A stretch of 11,220 nt of DNA from Verrucomicrobiota bacterium (GCA_019242435.1 JAFAVN010000236.1:1-11220); one strand, 5' to 3'. Numbered from the stretch's first letter, positions 1-6,705 are shown. Notes: generated by a model from the letters alone, not told the origin. Program-made: numbers and translations.

Positions 1-2
1 TT

Positions 3-1325
3 AGGGATCTCAGGGAAAATTGGGCACCGGTGACAAGTCTTGTTGTCTTCGCGGTTGGACTCACAACCGCTGCTGTCGCGGTCGTCACTCACGCGCTGGT
101 GCCGGCGATGCCATGGGCCACGGCTATTGCTTTGGGGGCGGTGGTCGCTCCTCCGGACGCCGCAGCCGCAACTGCTGTACTCCGCCCCTTGAGACCACCC
201 TATCGACTCCTGACTATTCTCGAAGGCGAAAGCCTCTTAAATGACGCCAGTGCACTCTTAATTTTCCGTCTCGCCGTTGGTGCTGTTGGGGCCGGCGGCT
301 TCTCCATGGGTGCAGTTGCGCCGACTTTCTTATTTGCGGTGGCCGGCAGCGCAATTGTCGGGCCAGCACTTGGGTTCCTCGTAGTTCAGCTGCTTCAACG
401 TATACGGCACGTACCAACAGCGATCATTATGCAGTTCCTGACCACGTTTGGGGTTTGGATACTTGCCGACAGTATTGGGCTCTCGGGCGTACTGACCATG
501 GTATGCTATGCCATTATGGTTGCGCGGATCTCGCCTGCCCGGACTCCCGCATGGATACGCATTCCCACCTATGCAGTGTGGGAGACGGTTATCTTCGCGC
601 TAAACATCTTAGCGTTTATCTTCATCGGGCTGCAAATCCGCCCGATTTTGGAAGGCCTTGAAGCAGCAAGACGTGGACAATACTTCGTCGTTGCCGGCGC
701 AGTTCTGATAACGGTAATCGTGGTCCGCCCAGTCTGGCATATGTTCTTCAATGCTATCCTCAGATTGAAAAATCGCCGATTCGGTTTTCATCCGCCACGT
801 CCGATGCTTCGACCAACCGTTGGAGGAGGGTTAATAATTTCCTGGGCCGGAATGCGGGGCATCGTCTCCCTGGCGGCGGCGATGGCACTGCCGAACAAGT
901 TTGCCTATCGTGACTTGATTGTTTTGACCGCTTTCTCAGTCGTACTGGGTACGCTGGTAATCCAAGGACTAACGCTCAAGCCCCTATTGCGGTCGCTCGC
1001 GTTGGGTGACGATGACCCGGTAAGTCGAGAAGTGATCGCAGCTCGCGAGCGCGCCTTGCAGGTGGCGCTTGAAAGCTTCGCTGGAGACCGGTCACCAACA
1101 GCTGAACTCGTTCGCCAGGACCTGAGCGCCCGTCTGGCCTACGATCAAGCGGATCGTGAAGTCGCGAGTACGACGACTTCCAACTGGGGCTTAATTTACC
1201 GAGGCGCCCTACAGGCGGCCCGACAAACGGTGCTTGCGATGCGTGCCAACAACGAGATAGGCGACGATGCGTTTCATCGATTGGAAGAAGAATTAGACTG
1301 GCTTGAGGTCGGAGTCGGTAACTAA
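3..1325 (+). CDS. CPA1-family Na+/H+ antiporter, 5' end outside window
   Basis: This is an inner-membrane monovalent cation/proton antiporter of the CPA1 (NhaP-like) family, which exchanges Na+ (or K+) for H+ in pH and salt homeostasis. The reading frame is open to the left edge, so only about 440 C-terminal residues are seen; the GTG at 30 lies inside the protein. Family marks are GAVVAPPDA, followed by EGESLLNDASALL, whose Asn-Asp pair (codons 240-245) is the ion-binding pair typical of electroneutral CPA1 members. A later helix carries SWAGMRGIVSLAAAMALP with the conserved Arg. Many hydrophobic segments run to about residue 330, followed by a soluble acidic tail of about 100 residues ending in LDWLEVGVGN. 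The family is usually about 500-550 residues, so roughly 100 are missing. The next gene starts 86 bases later on the same strand. Family assignment is secure; the ion preferred cannot be read from the sequence. Confidence 0.93.
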   Translation, partial: RDLRENWAPVTSLVVFAVGLTTAAVAVVTHALVPAMPWATAIALGAVVAPPDAAAATAVLRPLRPPYRLLTILEGESLLNDASALLIFRLAVGAVGAGGFSMGAVAPTFLFAVAGSAIVGPALGFLVVQLLQRIRHVPTAIIMQFLTTFGVWILADSIGLSGVLTMVCYAIMVARISPARTPAWIRIPTYAVWETVIFALNILAFIFIGLQIRPILEGLEAARRGQYFVVAGAVLITVIVVRPVWHMFFNAILRLKNRRFGFHPPRPMLRPTVGGGLIISWAGMRGIVSLAAAMALPNKFAYRDLIVLTAFSVVLGTLVIQGLTLKPLLRSLALGDDDPVSREVIAARERALQVALESFAGDRSPTAELVRQDLSARLAYDQADREVASTTTSNWGLIYRGALQAARQTVLAMRANNEIGDDAFHRLEEELDWLEVGVGN

Positions 1326-1411
1326 GCTTGGCAACCGCCGATTGTTCAGGTCGTTGGTGGTTAGTTTCTGCTTTCCTCGCGCTCTACTCCTAGGGTACCA
1401 ATTGGGCGCCC

Positions 1412-1792
1412 ATGAAACGGGATTTTTTCGGATTACCTCTAACGATCTTCCTACTGATTGCGACTCTGATCGCTGGTTGTGCCAATAACAGTCAGAGTAC
1501 CGAAGGGACACTGTCGGCGGCCGGGTTCAATGTTGTCATTGCCACCACTTCGCAACAGCTACAACATTTGGCGACTCTGCCGCCGTATAAAATGATGCAC
1601 ATCAAGCGCAATGGTAGCGACCGATATGTTTACGCGGATCCGTCTCGTAAACTGATCTATGTGGGCGGGGTGCTTGCCTATCAACGGTATAAGGACCTAC
1701 GCTTGGCTAAGAATCTGTCTCAACAGGATGTGCAGGATGCGGAATTTAATCTAGAGATTGCGTCCGGGTGGGGCGTTTGGGGAGACTTTTAG
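1412..1792 (+). CDS. Small predicted lipoprotein of unknown function
   Basis: This is a 126-residue protein with a lipoprotein signal peptide: a charged start (MKRD), a hydrophobic stretch at residues 5-20, and a lipobox I-A-G-C with the lipidated Cys at residue 23. Residue +2 is Ala, so there is no Asp inner-membrane retention signal and outer-membrane anchoring is likely. The mature part has no catalytic motif that I recognise. It carries an aromatic-rich patch (DRYVYADPSRKLIYVGG, then AYQRYKDLR) and ends in a Trp/Gly tail, SGWGVWGDF. The pattern of an LPPY segment, then YADP, then a hydrophobic VGG strand resembles small uncharacterised lipoproteins I have seen in soil bacteria, but I cannot name a family. 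The start is fixed by the signal peptide; the SD signal is poor. A hairpin overlaps the stop codon. Confidence 0.72.
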   Translation: MKRDFFGLPLTIFLLIATLIAGCANNSQSTEGTLSAAGFNVVIATTSQQLQHLATLPPYKMMHIKRNGSDRYVYADPSRKLIYVGGVLAYQRYKDLRLAKNLSQQDVQDAEFNLEIASGWGVWGDF

Positions 1793-1804
1793 CCAGAGGC
1801 TAAA
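1788..1804 (+). terminator. Hairpin at the lipoprotein stop, weak terminator candidate
   Basis: TTTAGCC and GGCTAAA form a perfect 7-bp stem around a 3-base AGA loop, overlapping the TAG stop at 1790-1792. Only a short pyrimidine stretch (CTTCT) follows instead of a clear T run, so intrinsic termination is possible but not certain. Confidence 0.4.
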
Positions 1805-1867
1805 CTTCTACCGAAATCTTTGTCACGCCGAAAGGGATGTATATCAACGGGCCGTGGACCAAATCCT

Positions 1868-2042
1868 TTTCACAGAAGATCACAAAGAACACGAAACCAG
1901 ATCTTTTGAAGAGGAGTTGAAAAAAATGGAGAATACCCGATATCAAATTCTCGCCCAACCCTGGGTTCTACTATCTCTGTTGCCTCAGCTTCCCTCTATT
2001 CAAACTATCTGTCTTTGTGTCCTTTGTGGCTTTTGTGTGAAA
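1868..2042. repeat. Imperfect inverted-repeat element, about 175 bp
   Basis: The left arm at 1868-1896 (TTTCACAGAAGATCACAAAG, then AACACGAAA) matches the reverse complement of the right arm at 2013-2042 in roughly four positions of five with one gap. About 115 bases separate the arms. The arms are A/C-rich on one strand and G/T-rich on the other, with CACAAAG and ACAC blocks, unlike the flanking DNA. I recall similar CACAAAGGACACAAAG-type arms as dispersed intergenic repeats in several environmental phyla; that is memory, not a search. The element fills much of the 380-base gap between the lipoprotein and DUF899 genes. A 139-codon frame crosses it (1758-2177), but its composition is implausible, so I do not call a gene. 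No transposase is nearby, so it would be non-autonomous or simply a structural repeat. Confidence 0.55.
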
Positions 2043-2173
2043 GATAATAGGGCAACAGGCCGTTTAGATACGTCCCAATGTCTTTGCCTTTCCTCCGGTG
2101 CTTACCAAGTCATCCGGCTCTGTAAAAAGTCGGCCTTGACTCACGGTCGTTCCGTCTCGTTCGTTGATCTATC

Positions 2174-2875
2174 ATGAGTACGAGAACCGAGAAATTAACT
2201 AACCTGCCGGAAATCGTCTCACGCGCAGAGTGGCAAAAAGCGCGCGATCGATTGCTGGTGAAAGAGAAGGCTGCGACGCGGGCCCATGACGCCCTGGCCG
2301 CCGAGCGACGCCGGTTGCCGATGGTCCGAATCGAAAAGGATTATGTCTTTGACGGACCGAACGGTAAGACGCACTTACTCGGATTATTCGAGAGACGCCG
2401 CCAACTCATCATCTACCATTTCATGTTTGCGCCCGGAGTTGAGGGTTGGCCTTCGGCTGGGTGCCCCGGTTGCTCGCTGGTCGTCGACCACATCGGCCCG
2501 CTCGCACATCTTAACGCCCGCGATACTTCCCTGGCCCTAGTCTCACGCGCACCGCTGGCCGATCTCGAGGCCTATAAGCGACGCATGGGGTGGAACGTCC
2601 CGTGGTATTCCTCAGCGGAGAATGATTTCAACGATGACTTCGGCCTCACGACCGAAGAAGGCGAGACCTTTGGGCTGAGTGCCTTCCTTCGCGATGGCGA
2701 GAACATCTTTCACACCTATTTCACAACCGATCGTGCTCTCGAAGCACTGGCTAACAACTTTACGCTGCTCGATTGGACCGTTCTCGGCCGTCAAGAGGAA
2801 TGGGAGGACTCGCCGGCTGGCTGGCCTCAGTCAGCACCTTACGTATGGTGGCACCGCCACGACGAATACACATAA
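2174..2875 (+). CDS. DUF899 family thioredoxin-like protein
   Basis: This is a 233-residue cytoplasmic protein of the DUF899 family, which has a thioredoxin-like fold and no established reaction. The family start is present (LPEIVSRAEWQKARDRLL), followed by KEKAATRAHDALAAERRRLP, a signature of this family. The thioredoxin-like core has IIYHFMFAP, then a CxxC-type pair in GCPGCS (Cys97 and Cys100), and SLVVDHIG. The C-terminal half holds WYSS, DFGL and a late FHTYFTTDR segment, ending in WWHRHDEY. The length is normal for the family. A redox or peroxide-related role is inferred from the fold and the two cysteines. The ATG is the natural start by alignment to the family pattern, although no clear SD sequence precedes it. 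The gene has no obvious partner: the inverted-repeat element lies upstream and an orphan secreted protein downstream. Confidence 0.92.
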   Translation: MSTRTEKLTNLPEIVSRAEWQKARDRLLVKEKAATRAHDALAAERRRLPMVRIEKDYVFDGPNGKTHLLGLFERRRQLIIYHFMFAPGVEGWPSAGCPGCSLVVDHIGPLAHLNARDTSLALVSRAPLADLEAYKRRMGWNVPWYSSAENDFNDDFGLTTEEGETFGLSAFLRDGENIFHTYFTTDRALEALANNFTLLDWTVLGRQEEWEDSPAGWPQSAPYVWWHRHDEYT

Positions 2876-2994
2876 ATTTAGTAGTGAGCTGGGCCGCGGA
2901 TTAATTTCGCTTGAAGACCAGGAGGCTCAAATTAAGCCCGGAAAGCGAAGGCTCTTGCCTTTCTGGAAGTTGCATGGCTAGCATGCTACTCAGT

Positions 2995-3456
2995 ATGAAT
3001 ACGCGAGGCGCGTTAATCCACAAGCAGGTGTTAGCAGCCCTGATGTTTTCTTTATGCTCGTCTCTGCAAGAAACTAAGGCTGACCCGTCAAACTATGACT
3101 GGTACGAGATTAGAACAAGTCAAACCACACCGCCAGAGTTTGTCTATGTCAATCTGAATCGAACTAACTATATTTCTTGGGAAGCGGGTAATACTGTAAC
3201 TTTTGCGGGATTCGGTACCTTTCAAGTTACCAATCCAGAAGCGTTGCGGGATCACTTAGAAGCGTCGAGTCACTGGGTGAGCGTCGTTTACACTGGTCGA
3301 AGCAGAGGTTGGGGTTTTATAAACCTTCGCTTCGTCACGAGTTATCATCATTTTGACAACCCCAATCAGGCCGACGGAATATCGGTTGGAGGCGGTAGCC
3401 TAGGCGCGCAAACACTCGATAAGGATAAAATAAAGCAGGAATTCGGAATTCCTTGA
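2995..3456 (+). CDS. Hypothetical secreted protein
   Basis: I do not recognise this family. From the ATG at 2995 the product is 153 residues and begins with a good Sec signal peptide: MNTRGALIHK, a hydrophobic core QVLAALMFSLCSSL, and a likely cut after TKA near residue 29. ATGs at 2974 and 2983 are also in frame; a GGAAG at 2965-2969 sits 4 bases before the first of them, so the start is uncertain by up to 7 codons. The mature part is rich in aromatic residues and predicted strands (WYEIRTS, EFVYVNLNRTNYISW, VTFAGFGTFQVTN, HWVSVVYTGRSRGWGFINLR), suggesting a small beta-rich fold. It ends with a Gly-rich stretch (GISVGGGSLG) and a charged tail. It has no cysteines in the mature part and no catalytic motif. 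It converges with the epoxide hydrolase gene, 26 bases away. Confidence 0.62.
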   Translation: MNTRGALIHKQVLAALMFSLCSSLQETKADPSNYDWYEIRTSQTTPPEFVYVNLNRTNYISWEAGNTVTFAGFGTFQVTNPEALRDHLEASSHWVSVVYTGRSRGWGFINLRFVTSYHHFDNPNQADGISVGGGSLGAQTLDKDKIKQEFGIP

Positions 3457-3476
3457 TTCCGTCGCCCGCTTCAAGG
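3437..3476. terminator. Overlapping inverted repeats between convergent genes
   Basis: A perfect palindrome with 8-bp arms and a 1-base centre (AGGAATTC-G-GAATTCCT, 3437-3453) overlaps a second repeat CCTTGA (3451-3456) / TCAAGG (3471-3476) with a 14-base loop. They span the stop of the plus-strand secreted protein and reach nearly to the stop of the minus-strand epoxide hydrolase. No T run follows in either direction, so a bidirectional terminator is only a possibility. Confidence 0.3.
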
Positions 3477-3482
3477 TAGTGC

Positions 3483-4457
3483 TTATAGCAGCTTCAGAAA
3501 TTCGATTATCGCTTCGTTTACCTCCTGCGGTCGTTCTTGCTGAGTCCAATGGCCGCACCCTGGCAAAATCAGCGTCTTTTGCAGTTCAGGCACATCATTC
3601 CGTAAGTTGGAGATCAGCTGATCCATGCCACGGAACGCCAGCACCAGGTCACGATCGCCGGCAACGAGCAGTGCCGGCACGGTTACCTTTGAACCCGAAA
3701 AAGGCGCTAGTAGCTCCCAATTGCGATTTATATTCCGATACCAGTTTAGACCGCCTCGGTACCCGGTTCGCTTGAACTCATCCACGTAAACGTCGACATC
3801 TGCTTCAGTAAGCCATGGGGGCAGGGAAGCTGGATTTACCCAGTTGGCCATCAGCCCGCCTTTACGGGGCACCATGAAAACGTGACCTTCTGCCTCGATG
3901 GGAGCTTGTGGGGCATTACCGGATGCGCTGTAAAGCATCGAGCGAACACTGAAACGCACGTCACGCTCTAAATCCGCCTCAGCAACTCCCGGAGACTGGA
4001 AGTAGGTTTGATAAAATACCGCGTCCTCAGTCTCTGGAACACTTCTGCTCGGATGAGCCTGGCCTCGAGCGATAAAAGGAACACTCAAGCCGATTACGCC
4101 GCGGAAACGGTCGGGGCGAAGGAGGGCGGCATGCCAGGCTACCGGGGCGCCCCAATCGTGGCCGGCTATCACCGCTGTTTCCTGGCCGATGGCATCAAGT
4201 AAGCCAACCATATCTCCAACCAAATGAAGCAGCGTATATTGGTCAATGGCCTCAGGCCGATCCGTCTGACCATAGCCCCGCATATCAGGAGCCACCGCGT
4301 GGAAGCCGGCAGCGGCTAACCCCTTCAGCTGGTGGCGCCAGGAATACCATAGTTCCGGGAACCCGTGACAGAGCAACACCACCGGACCTTCCCCTTGTTC
4401 GGCTAAATGCATTCGAATACCGTTCGTTTCGATAAAGCGATGTGTTAGTTTTTCCAT
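3483..4457 (-). CDS. Soluble epoxide hydrolase, alpha/beta-hydrolase fold
   Basis: This 324-residue cytoplasmic enzyme should open epoxides to vicinal diols through a covalent ester intermediate. All key positions of the soluble epoxide hydrolase family are visible: the oxyanion motif HGFPELWYSWRHQ (residues 31-43), the nucleophile Asp101 in GHDWG, lid tyrosines Tyr149 (FYQTYFQ) and Tyr240 (LNWYRN), the charge-relay Asp270 in AGDRD, and His303 in CGHWTQQERP. The lid segment YFQSPGVAEADLE closely resembles the mammalian soluble enzyme's C-terminal domain. I chose the ATG at 4457 (MEKLTHRF), which gives the usual family N-terminus; a frame-open start at 4493 would add 12 unlikely residues. It is the last gene of a minus-strand run behind the M29-like gene, 68 bases away. 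The substrate is not readable; a haloalkane dehalogenase is less likely given both lid tyrosines. Confidence 0.93.
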   Translation of the reverse strand: MEKLTHRFIETNGIRMHLAEQGEGPVVLLCHGFPELWYSWRHQLKGLAAAGFHAVAPDMRGYGQTDRPEAIDQYTLLHLVGDMVGLLDAIGQETAVIAGHDWGAPVAWHAALLRPDRFRGVIGLSVPFIARGQAHPSRSVPETEDAVFYQTYFQSPGVAEADLERDVRFSVRSMLYSASGNAPQAPIEAEGHVFMVPRKGGLMANWVNPASLPPWLTEADVDVYVDEFKRTGYRGGLNWYRNINRNWELLAPFSGSKVTVPALLVAGDRDLVLAFRGMDQLISNLRNDVPELQKTLILPGCGHWTQQERPQEVNEAIIEFLKLL

Positions 4458-4504
4458 TCCATATTGGCAGCCGGCTGTGATCCGGCTTACCACCCATCAA
4501 TTTA

Positions 4505-4525
4505 TCATCTGTCATTTGTCATCTG
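4505..4525. repeat. Three tandem TCATYTG heptamers
   Basis: TCATCTG, TCATTTG and TCATCTG stand head to tail, directly after the stop codon (minus strand) of the M29-like gene and upstream of the epoxide hydrolase start. On the transcript they read as CAGATGA/CAAATGA units. The function is unknown; they may be a simple slippage product. Confidence 0.6.
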
Positions 4526-5542
4526 TTATGCCCGAGCTTCAGGCGAGGGCCGCGAATCTGGTTCTGAGCTAATTACCAGCGTACCTTTATCCAGCAAGAG
4601 TTCGCCATCGACATAGAGAGTGGCGTTCCTGATGAGGCCATCGAGATGAATGGGTACGTTTACCGTACCGCCCATTCCGGCGTTATTACCGAGAGCGATG
4701 TGCACCGTACCTAAGGCTTTTTCGTCTTCCAGAATACAACCCGAAACGATTGCCAGATTGTTAGTGCCAACCCCCAATTCGGCAATGTTATAAGCCTCGG
4801 GCCCGTGCGCCGAAAGGTAGCGGTCAAGCTCCCGAGCTGCCTCGGAGGTTGAGACGATCCGGGCAACACCACATTCGACCTGTAGTTCGATTGGCTCCCT
4901 CAATATGCCGAGATCGGCGACCGAGCCATCGAAGACAATCTTGCCATTCGTGGTGCCTTCCATGGGTGCGAAGAAAGCCTCACCCGCAGGCAGGTTGCCG
5001 AAGTCTCCCCGTTGGGTCAGCAGGCCGGTGTCGGCACCCACGGTCCTACCTTGGCGTTCCAGTTCAAGTCTGGTGCCGAGTTCACTCTCCACTTTGAACT
5101 TTGAGGCTCCGCTTAGCTTTGCGGCGACCCGCTTTGTCAGACCAGCAATGCTCGCGTAATCAGCCGCCAGACAGCGGAGGACCATTTCTTTGGTCACGGT
5201 CGGAAGGCTGGCGATCCGGGCGCCGCGTGCGGACGCGATCCGACGCGCCTGGGTATGCGAAAGCGACTTGGCCGTTGGACAAAGCACGACGTTACTTTCC
5301 GCCATGAGTTGCGCAATCGGCGCCGGCGGTTCTTCACCGCTGTTCTTGCGCGGCAACATCTCAGCCAGAATCACCTCTGCCTCTTTGGCTCGCGCCTCTT
5401 GCCAAAAAGCGCGCGCAATCTCGATCCGGCCGGGATCAGCGCTGTCGGTGACGATAGACACGACCTCACCGGGTCGGATGCTGAGACAATGCTCCACCAC
5501 GTTCCGAGCAGCTTGAGCTAACGCAGCGTCGATTGATTTCAT
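4526..5542 (-). CDS. M29/COG2309 family aminopeptidase-like metalloenzyme
   Basis: This 338-residue protein resembles the M29 (aminopeptidase T/S-like, COG2309) metallopeptidases, which remove N-terminal residues using a two-metal centre. Candidate metal ligands are visible in the expected order: Glu188 in NLPAGEAFFAP, Glu255 in AELGVGTNN, His281 in GTVHIALG, then His299 and Asp301 in VPIHLDG. The tyrosine that follows the first His in well-studied M29 enzymes is not present (the stretch reads HIALGNNAGMGG), and the two His are closer together than I expect for AmpT-type enzymes. The protein is also shorter than the roughly 400 residues of that type. It may therefore belong to the shorter branch related to NicX-type dihydroxypyridine dioxygenases, so substrate and even reaction are open. 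GAGGAAG lies 7 bases before the ATG, a good SD sequence. The start is only 3 bases after the stop of the NTF2-like gene, so the two are surely co-transcribed. Confidence 0.82.
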   Translation of the reverse strand: MKSIDAALAQAARNVVEHCLSIRPGEVVSIVTDSADPGRIEIARAFWQEARAKEAEVILAEMLPRKNSGEEPPAPIAQLMAESNVVLCPTAKSLSHTQARRIASARGARIASLPTVTKEMVLRCLAADYASIAGLTKRVAAKLSGASKFKVESELGTRLELERQGRTVGADTGLLTQRGDFGNLPAGEAFFAPMEGTTNGKIVFDGSVADLGILREPIELQVECGVARIVSTSEAARELDRYLSAHGPEAYNIAELGVGTNNLAIVSGCILEDEKALGTVHIALGNNAGMGGTVNVPIHLDGLIRNATLYVDGELLLDKGTLVISSEPDSRPSPEARA

Positions 5543-5545
5543 GGT

Positions 5546-6004
5546 TCATCTTCCTCGATTCCTCCAGAGTTGGTCAAACTGCCGCCATACTTCGGCAGAC
5601 TGTGAATCCGTCACCGGACGCAACCTCGTGTTCTGAAATGCCTCAATAGCTACAAGGCCTCCCTGCTCTCTGAAAACGAAGAGCTGGACTGATTCATTCG
5701 TGCGTTCAACGACCGATCCGTTCGCCTTTGTGATGCCGCCCTTGGTCCACGCTAACCAAACTCCAGGGGCGACCAACCTGATTTCTTCGATATGGAGATC
5801 GAGCGCCGTACCTTGAAGATGACTATCAAAAGCTCTCTGATGGCGGTTAGCGATCTCTGATGGTCCCGTGAGGGTCGCCCCATCGAACGCCACGAAACGG
5901 GCTTGAGGCGCAAACGCCGCAGCAAATTGCGCCCCGCTTCCAGCCAGCCATCCAGCTTGAAGTTCTTGAATGATGCGATGGATCTGAGTTGTTTCTGTTT
6001 TCAT
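5546..6004 (-). CDS. SgcJ/EcaC-like NTF2-fold (SnoaL-type) protein
   Basis: This is a 152-residue cytoplasmic protein of the NTF2-like superfamily, closest by eye to the SgcJ/EcaC group. Visible marks are an N-terminal helix with IHRIIQELQAGWLAGSGAQF, then FAPQARFVAFDGATLTGPSE, a helix RHQRAFDSHLQGT, and strands DLHIEEIRLVAPGVWLAWTKGGI and SVQLFVFREQG ending in IEAFQNTRLRP. The fold forms a cone-shaped pocket used for small-ligand binding or isomerase/hydrolase chemistry; the reaction of this member is unknown. The length is typical. No strong SD sequence precedes the ATG. It is the first gene of the likely operon NTF2-like, M29-like, epoxide hydrolase, and its upstream DNA holds a promoter-like box and a palindrome. 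A role as a helper or pocket enzyme in the same small-molecule pathway is inference. Confidence 0.85.
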   Translation of the reverse strand: MKTETTQIHRIIQELQAGWLAGSGAQFAAAFAPQARFVAFDGATLTGPSEIANRHQRAFDSHLQGTALDLHIEEIRLVAPGVWLAWTKGGITKANGSVVERTNESVQLFVFREQGGLVAIEAFQNTRLRPVTDSQSAEVWRQFDQLWRNRGR

Positions 6005-6060
6005 AAATCAGCTGTTAGCGCCTGATTCGTCCATTGGACGAAGCCTGTCCGCGAAGCGAT

Positions 6061-6076
6061 GTATCCGCTAGGATAC
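6061..6076. promoter_or_regulatory. Inverted repeat in the leader of the epoxide hydrolase operon
   Basis: GTATCC-GCTA-GGATAC has perfect 6-bp arms and a 4-base spacer. It lies 57 bases upstream of the NTF2-like start and just downstream (in transcript terms) of the 14-bp palindrome. It could be an operator or an RNA hairpin in the 5' leader. Confidence 0.4.
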
Positions 6077-6079
6077 GTC

Positions 6080-6102
6080 TCTCAATATTGAGACATATTA
6101 TA
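6080..6102 (-). promoter_or_regulatory. Promoter box with overlapping 14-bp palindrome operator
   Basis: On the minus strand TATAAT occurs at 6102-6097, a perfect -10 consensus; no good -35 is seen 16-18 bases upstream. The predicted start of transcription falls near 6090, inside the perfect palindrome TCTCAATATTGAGA (6080-6093). A palindrome covering the start site is the usual place for a repressor operator. It would drive the NTF2-like, M29-like and epoxide hydrolase genes. The binding protein is unknown. Confidence 0.45.
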
Positions 6103-6198
6103 ACGGAGGGAAAGTGTGTTTCGTAATTTCCAAAACTAGGAAGTCCCTGATGTCCCCCGAATCGTGAGGCCTCCAGTACACAGCTGACCGCAAGGTGA

Positions 6199-6705
6199 TT
6201 AGCTTAGCCCTAGCTTAGCCCGAATGGATTCTTCAGTCTCGCTCAAGTCAATTGGTTCCGAAAAAAACAGCTGCAGGCACTCTATTCCGGTGCGCCAGTA
6301 AACCTCGATCAGGTTTCCGTCCGGATCAGTAAAATAGAAGGCAATCGACGTTACGAGGTTTAGTGCCGTTTTCACTTCGACTTTTCGATCAAGGACTCGG
6401 TGATAAAAAGATCGTAACTCCGCGAGTGAAGCCACCCTGAAGGCAAAATGGCGAAAATCCTGGTTCGCGAAAAGCGCTAGCTCATGACCCTCTTCCTCAG
6501 GACGACTGGTAAGGAAAGCGGACGCCCCAAACGGGTGGTCTGCGGAACTTCCTCCGACAATCTGCATGCCCATTACGTCTCGATAAAACTCGGCCGTCGC
6601 AGCAGGATCTCTCGCATATAGCCCAACATGACGAACCCCCGTATCTCCTCGACTAAGTACGGCTGGCGGTCTGATGGTGGTACTTTTCTCTTCCTGTTGA
6701 ATCAT
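6199..6705 (-). CDS. VOC superfamily (glyoxalase / extradiol dioxygenase-like) protein
   Basis: This 168-residue cytoplasmic metalloprotein belongs to the vicinal oxygen chelate superfamily. It has the paired beta-alpha-beta-beta-beta modules and a plausible metal triad: His26 in VRHVGLYARD, His86 in FRHFAFRV, and Glu134 in DPDGNLIEVYW. The stretch ATAEFYRDVMGMQIVG, followed by GHELALF, is typical of the catechol 2,3-dioxygenase-like subgroup, but glyoxalase- and fosfomycin-resistance-type proteins share it, so the reaction is not decided. The length is slightly above the single-domain norm because of an N-terminal lead of about 22 residues and a C-terminal tail of about 30. The last codons sit in an exact 11-bp tandem duplication. 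No SD sequence is seen before the ATG. Its stop lies 194 bases from the next gene, with a separate promoter between, so it is probably its own unit. Confidence 0.88.
   Translation of the reverse strand: MIQQEEKSTTIRPPAVLSRGDTGVRHVGLYARDPAATAEFYRDVMGMQIVGGSSADHPFGASAFLTSRPEEEGHELALFANQDFRHFAFRVASLAELRSFYHRVLDRKVEVKTALNLVTSIAFYFTDPDGNLIEVYWRTGIECLQLFFSEPIDLSETEESIRAKLGLS
6200..6221. repeat. Exact 11-bp tandem duplication at the VOC gene stop
   Basis: TAGCTTAGCCC is repeated without a gap (6200-6210, 6211-6221). It covers the last codons and stop of the VOC gene, so the duplication has set or shifted the C-terminus of the protein (ends AKLGLS). Confidence 0.75.

Noticed and set aside
1758..2177. 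A 139-codon plus-strand frame ending in an ATGA overlap with the DUF899 start
   Set aside because: It overlaps the lipoprotein end by 35 bases, runs straight across the inverted-repeat element, is rich in Cys and lacks any domain-like pattern; the overlap with the next ATG is most likely chance.
6114..6167. A 17-codon plus-strand frame starting GTG after GGAGGG, downstream of the 14-bp palindrome
   Set aside because: Its composition has no peptide-like pattern, the spacing to the GGAGGG is too short, and the region is better explained as the minus-strand promoter.
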